A DNA stretch of 6,977 nucleotides, from contig JAUXII010000046.1 in the NCBI GenBank assembly GCA_030621075.1, forward strand, positions 1-6,977, written 5' to 3'. This stretch comes from Lentimicrobiaceae bacterium (GTDB lineage: Bacteria > Bacteroidota > Bacteroidia > Bacteroidales > JAGONC01). Shown in pieces: positions 5,998 to 6,977 of this stretch (position 1 is its first letter; the number at the start of each line of letters is the position of its first letter). The notes beneath the pieces are model-generated. The model saw only the letters and a program-made list of their open reading frames with translations. It did not search any database and was not told the origin of the DNA. Both the position numbers and the translations under genes were made by a program.

Positions 5998-6855
5998 TTA
6001 CGAAAATAAAATTATATTATCTATCAACCTGATTTTACCAAGATGAACAGCAAGACATGCAATTATTTTTTTACACTCACCCCACTTTTTAATGGGCTGC
6101 AGGGTTTCCGTATCCACGATTTCAAAATATTCTAACTTAATTAGAGGGTGTTTTTCAAATTCTTCTTTTATCCATTTACATAGTGCTTCAACCGGCAGAG
6201 AAGTGGCTTTTTCACTGGCTTGCTGTAATAGTTGAAAGATAACAGGAGCTTCTTTGCGCTCTGCAGGAGTTAATCGCACATTCCTTGAACTCATGGCCAA
6301 TCCGTCATTCTCCCTGATAATGGTGCAAGGTACAATATCAACGGGAATATTGTTTTTCTTAACAAGATATTGAATAATAGCAAGTTGCTGAAAGTCTTTC
6401 TCCCCAAAATAGGCTTTATCTGGCTTGATGATCTCAAAAAGCTTTCTTACCACAATGGCCACCCCATTAAAATGACCGGGACGGTGTTTTCCTTCCATTA
6501 CCTTATCCAGTTGCCCAAAATCATATTGAGTATTAACCGGTTCGTGGTACATTTCGTCATTTGATGGCATAAATACCATGTCACATCCTGATGACTTAAG
6601 CTTCTGAAAATCAGAAGAAGTTTCCCGTGGATAATTCTCCAGGTCAGATTTTTTGTCGAATTGAATAGGGTTAACAAAAATACTGCAGAGAGTAAAATCA
6701 TTCTCTTTTTTCGATTGTTCGATCAGGGAAATGTGGCCGCGGTGTAATGCTCCCATGGTTGGGACAAAGCCGACAGATAATCCCCGGGCTTTTACAGTTT
6801 TTAAAAAATTGCGCGTTTCTAATATTTTTTCAAAGACGAACAATGTTTGTTTCAT
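5998..6855 (-). CDS. panC: Pantothenate synthetase (pantoate-beta-alanine ligase)
   Basis: PanC condenses pantoate with beta-alanine using ATP, through a pantoyl-adenylate, to give pantothenate for coenzyme A. The 285-residue product has the HIGH-type motif PTMGALHRGH (32-41), FVNPIQF (60-66), EGKHRPGHFNGV (121-132), YFGEKDFQQL (149-158) and the KMSKS-like MSSRN (188-192). Length and motifs are complete. The start is taken as the ATG at 6855, giving MKQTLFVFEK and putting the HIGH motif at the usual distance. The frame extends upstream to a TTG at 6876 (seven more residues), which has no ribosome-binding site and lies closer to the promoter box. PanC leads the operon and is followed by panD, so beta-alanine production and use are encoded together. 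panB and panE are not in the window. Confidence 0.97.
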   Translation of the reverse strand: MKQTLFVFEKILETRNFLKTVKARGLSVGFVPTMGALHRGHISLIEQSKKENDFTLCSIFVNPIQFDKKSDLENYPRETSSDFQKLKSSGCDMVFMPSNDEMYHEPVNTQYDFGQLDKVMEGKHRPGHFNGVAIVVRKLFEIIKPDKAYFGEKDFQQLAIIQYLVKKNNIPVDIVPCTIIRENDGLAMSSRNVRLTPAERKEAPVIFQLLQQASEKATSLPVEALCKWIKEEFEKHPLIKLEYFEIVDTETLQPIKKWGECKKIIACLAVHLGKIRLIDNIILFS

Positions 6856-6903
6856 AATAATACTATTTATTGTCAAATGTCAAAACGCCTTTAATTTTTT
6901 ATG

Positions 6904-6911
6904 CAAATATA
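6904..6911 (-). promoter_or_regulatory. Probable -7 box of the panC operon
   Basis: TATATTTG on the minus strand matches TAnnTTTG exactly and lies 48 nt upstream of the panC ATG at 6855. The base triplet 20 nt further upstream is TTA and not TTG, so the -33 element is imperfect. It is the only consensus box found in the region upstream of panC. Confidence 0.45.
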
Positions 6912-6977
6912 CAAAGGCTGCATAAAAATATTAATTGATATACGTGTTTCTATCAGAAAACATGAAAATATGTCATC

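Noticed and set aside
6962..6977. Possible start of a divergent plus-strand gene (ATG AAA ATA TGT CAT)
   Set aside because: Only five codons are inside the window, there is a second ATG in another frame at 6970, and there is no clear promoter or ribosome-binding site. A glycogen synthase is a common neighbour of panC in Bacteroidota, but that cannot be supported here.

Overview
The window looks like chromosomal DNA from a member of the Bacteroidota, probably a Bacteroidia or Cytophaga-like lineage. Three things point there: a protein with a type IX secretion (T9SS) type A C-terminal sorting domain; AT-rich intergenic DNA with TAnnTTTG promoter -7 boxes; and the gene order panC-panD-flippase-like gene-rfaE2-radA, whose protein sequences are Bacteroidota-like. 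The genus cannot be told from the sequence alone. There is no tRNA, rRNA, CRISPR array, insertion sequence or prophage in the window.

Layout, left to right. Positions 1-708 (minus) hold the N-terminal 236 residues of an exported tail-fibre-like protein cut by the window edge; it lies downstream of a small T9SS cargo protein (762-1262, minus). A divergent AT-rich control region (1263-1468) carries a -7 box for each direction. To its right on the plus strand is a two-gene operon: a lipoprotein with a probable OB-fold (1469-2068) and a three-helix PepSY-associated membrane protein (2074-2634). That operon runs tail to tail, 6 bp apart, into radA (2641-4011, minus). A heptanucleotide tandem repeat sits directly upstream of radA. 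Further right, on the minus strand, is a compact block transcribed toward radA: panC (5998-6855), panD (5638-5985), a flippase-like/UPF0104 membrane protein (4620-5633) and rfaE2 (4139-4633).

How they work together: PanC and PanD supply pantothenate for coenzyme A. RfaE2 makes ADP-activated heptose for the LPS inner core, and the flippase-like protein is plausibly an envelope factor. RadA is a recombination helicase. The block is therefore a tight transcription unit of mixed housekeeping functions, with spacings of 12 nt, 4 nt and a 14-nt overlap. The left third is envelope and secreted accessory material. The lipoprotein/PepSY pair is the least explained part and the best candidate for an undescribed small system, but nothing in the sequence proves a function for it.

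Three start sites differ from the longest open frames: the lipoprotein at 1469, PanC at 6855, and the flippase-like gene at a TTG at 5633. Each choice is explained in its entry.
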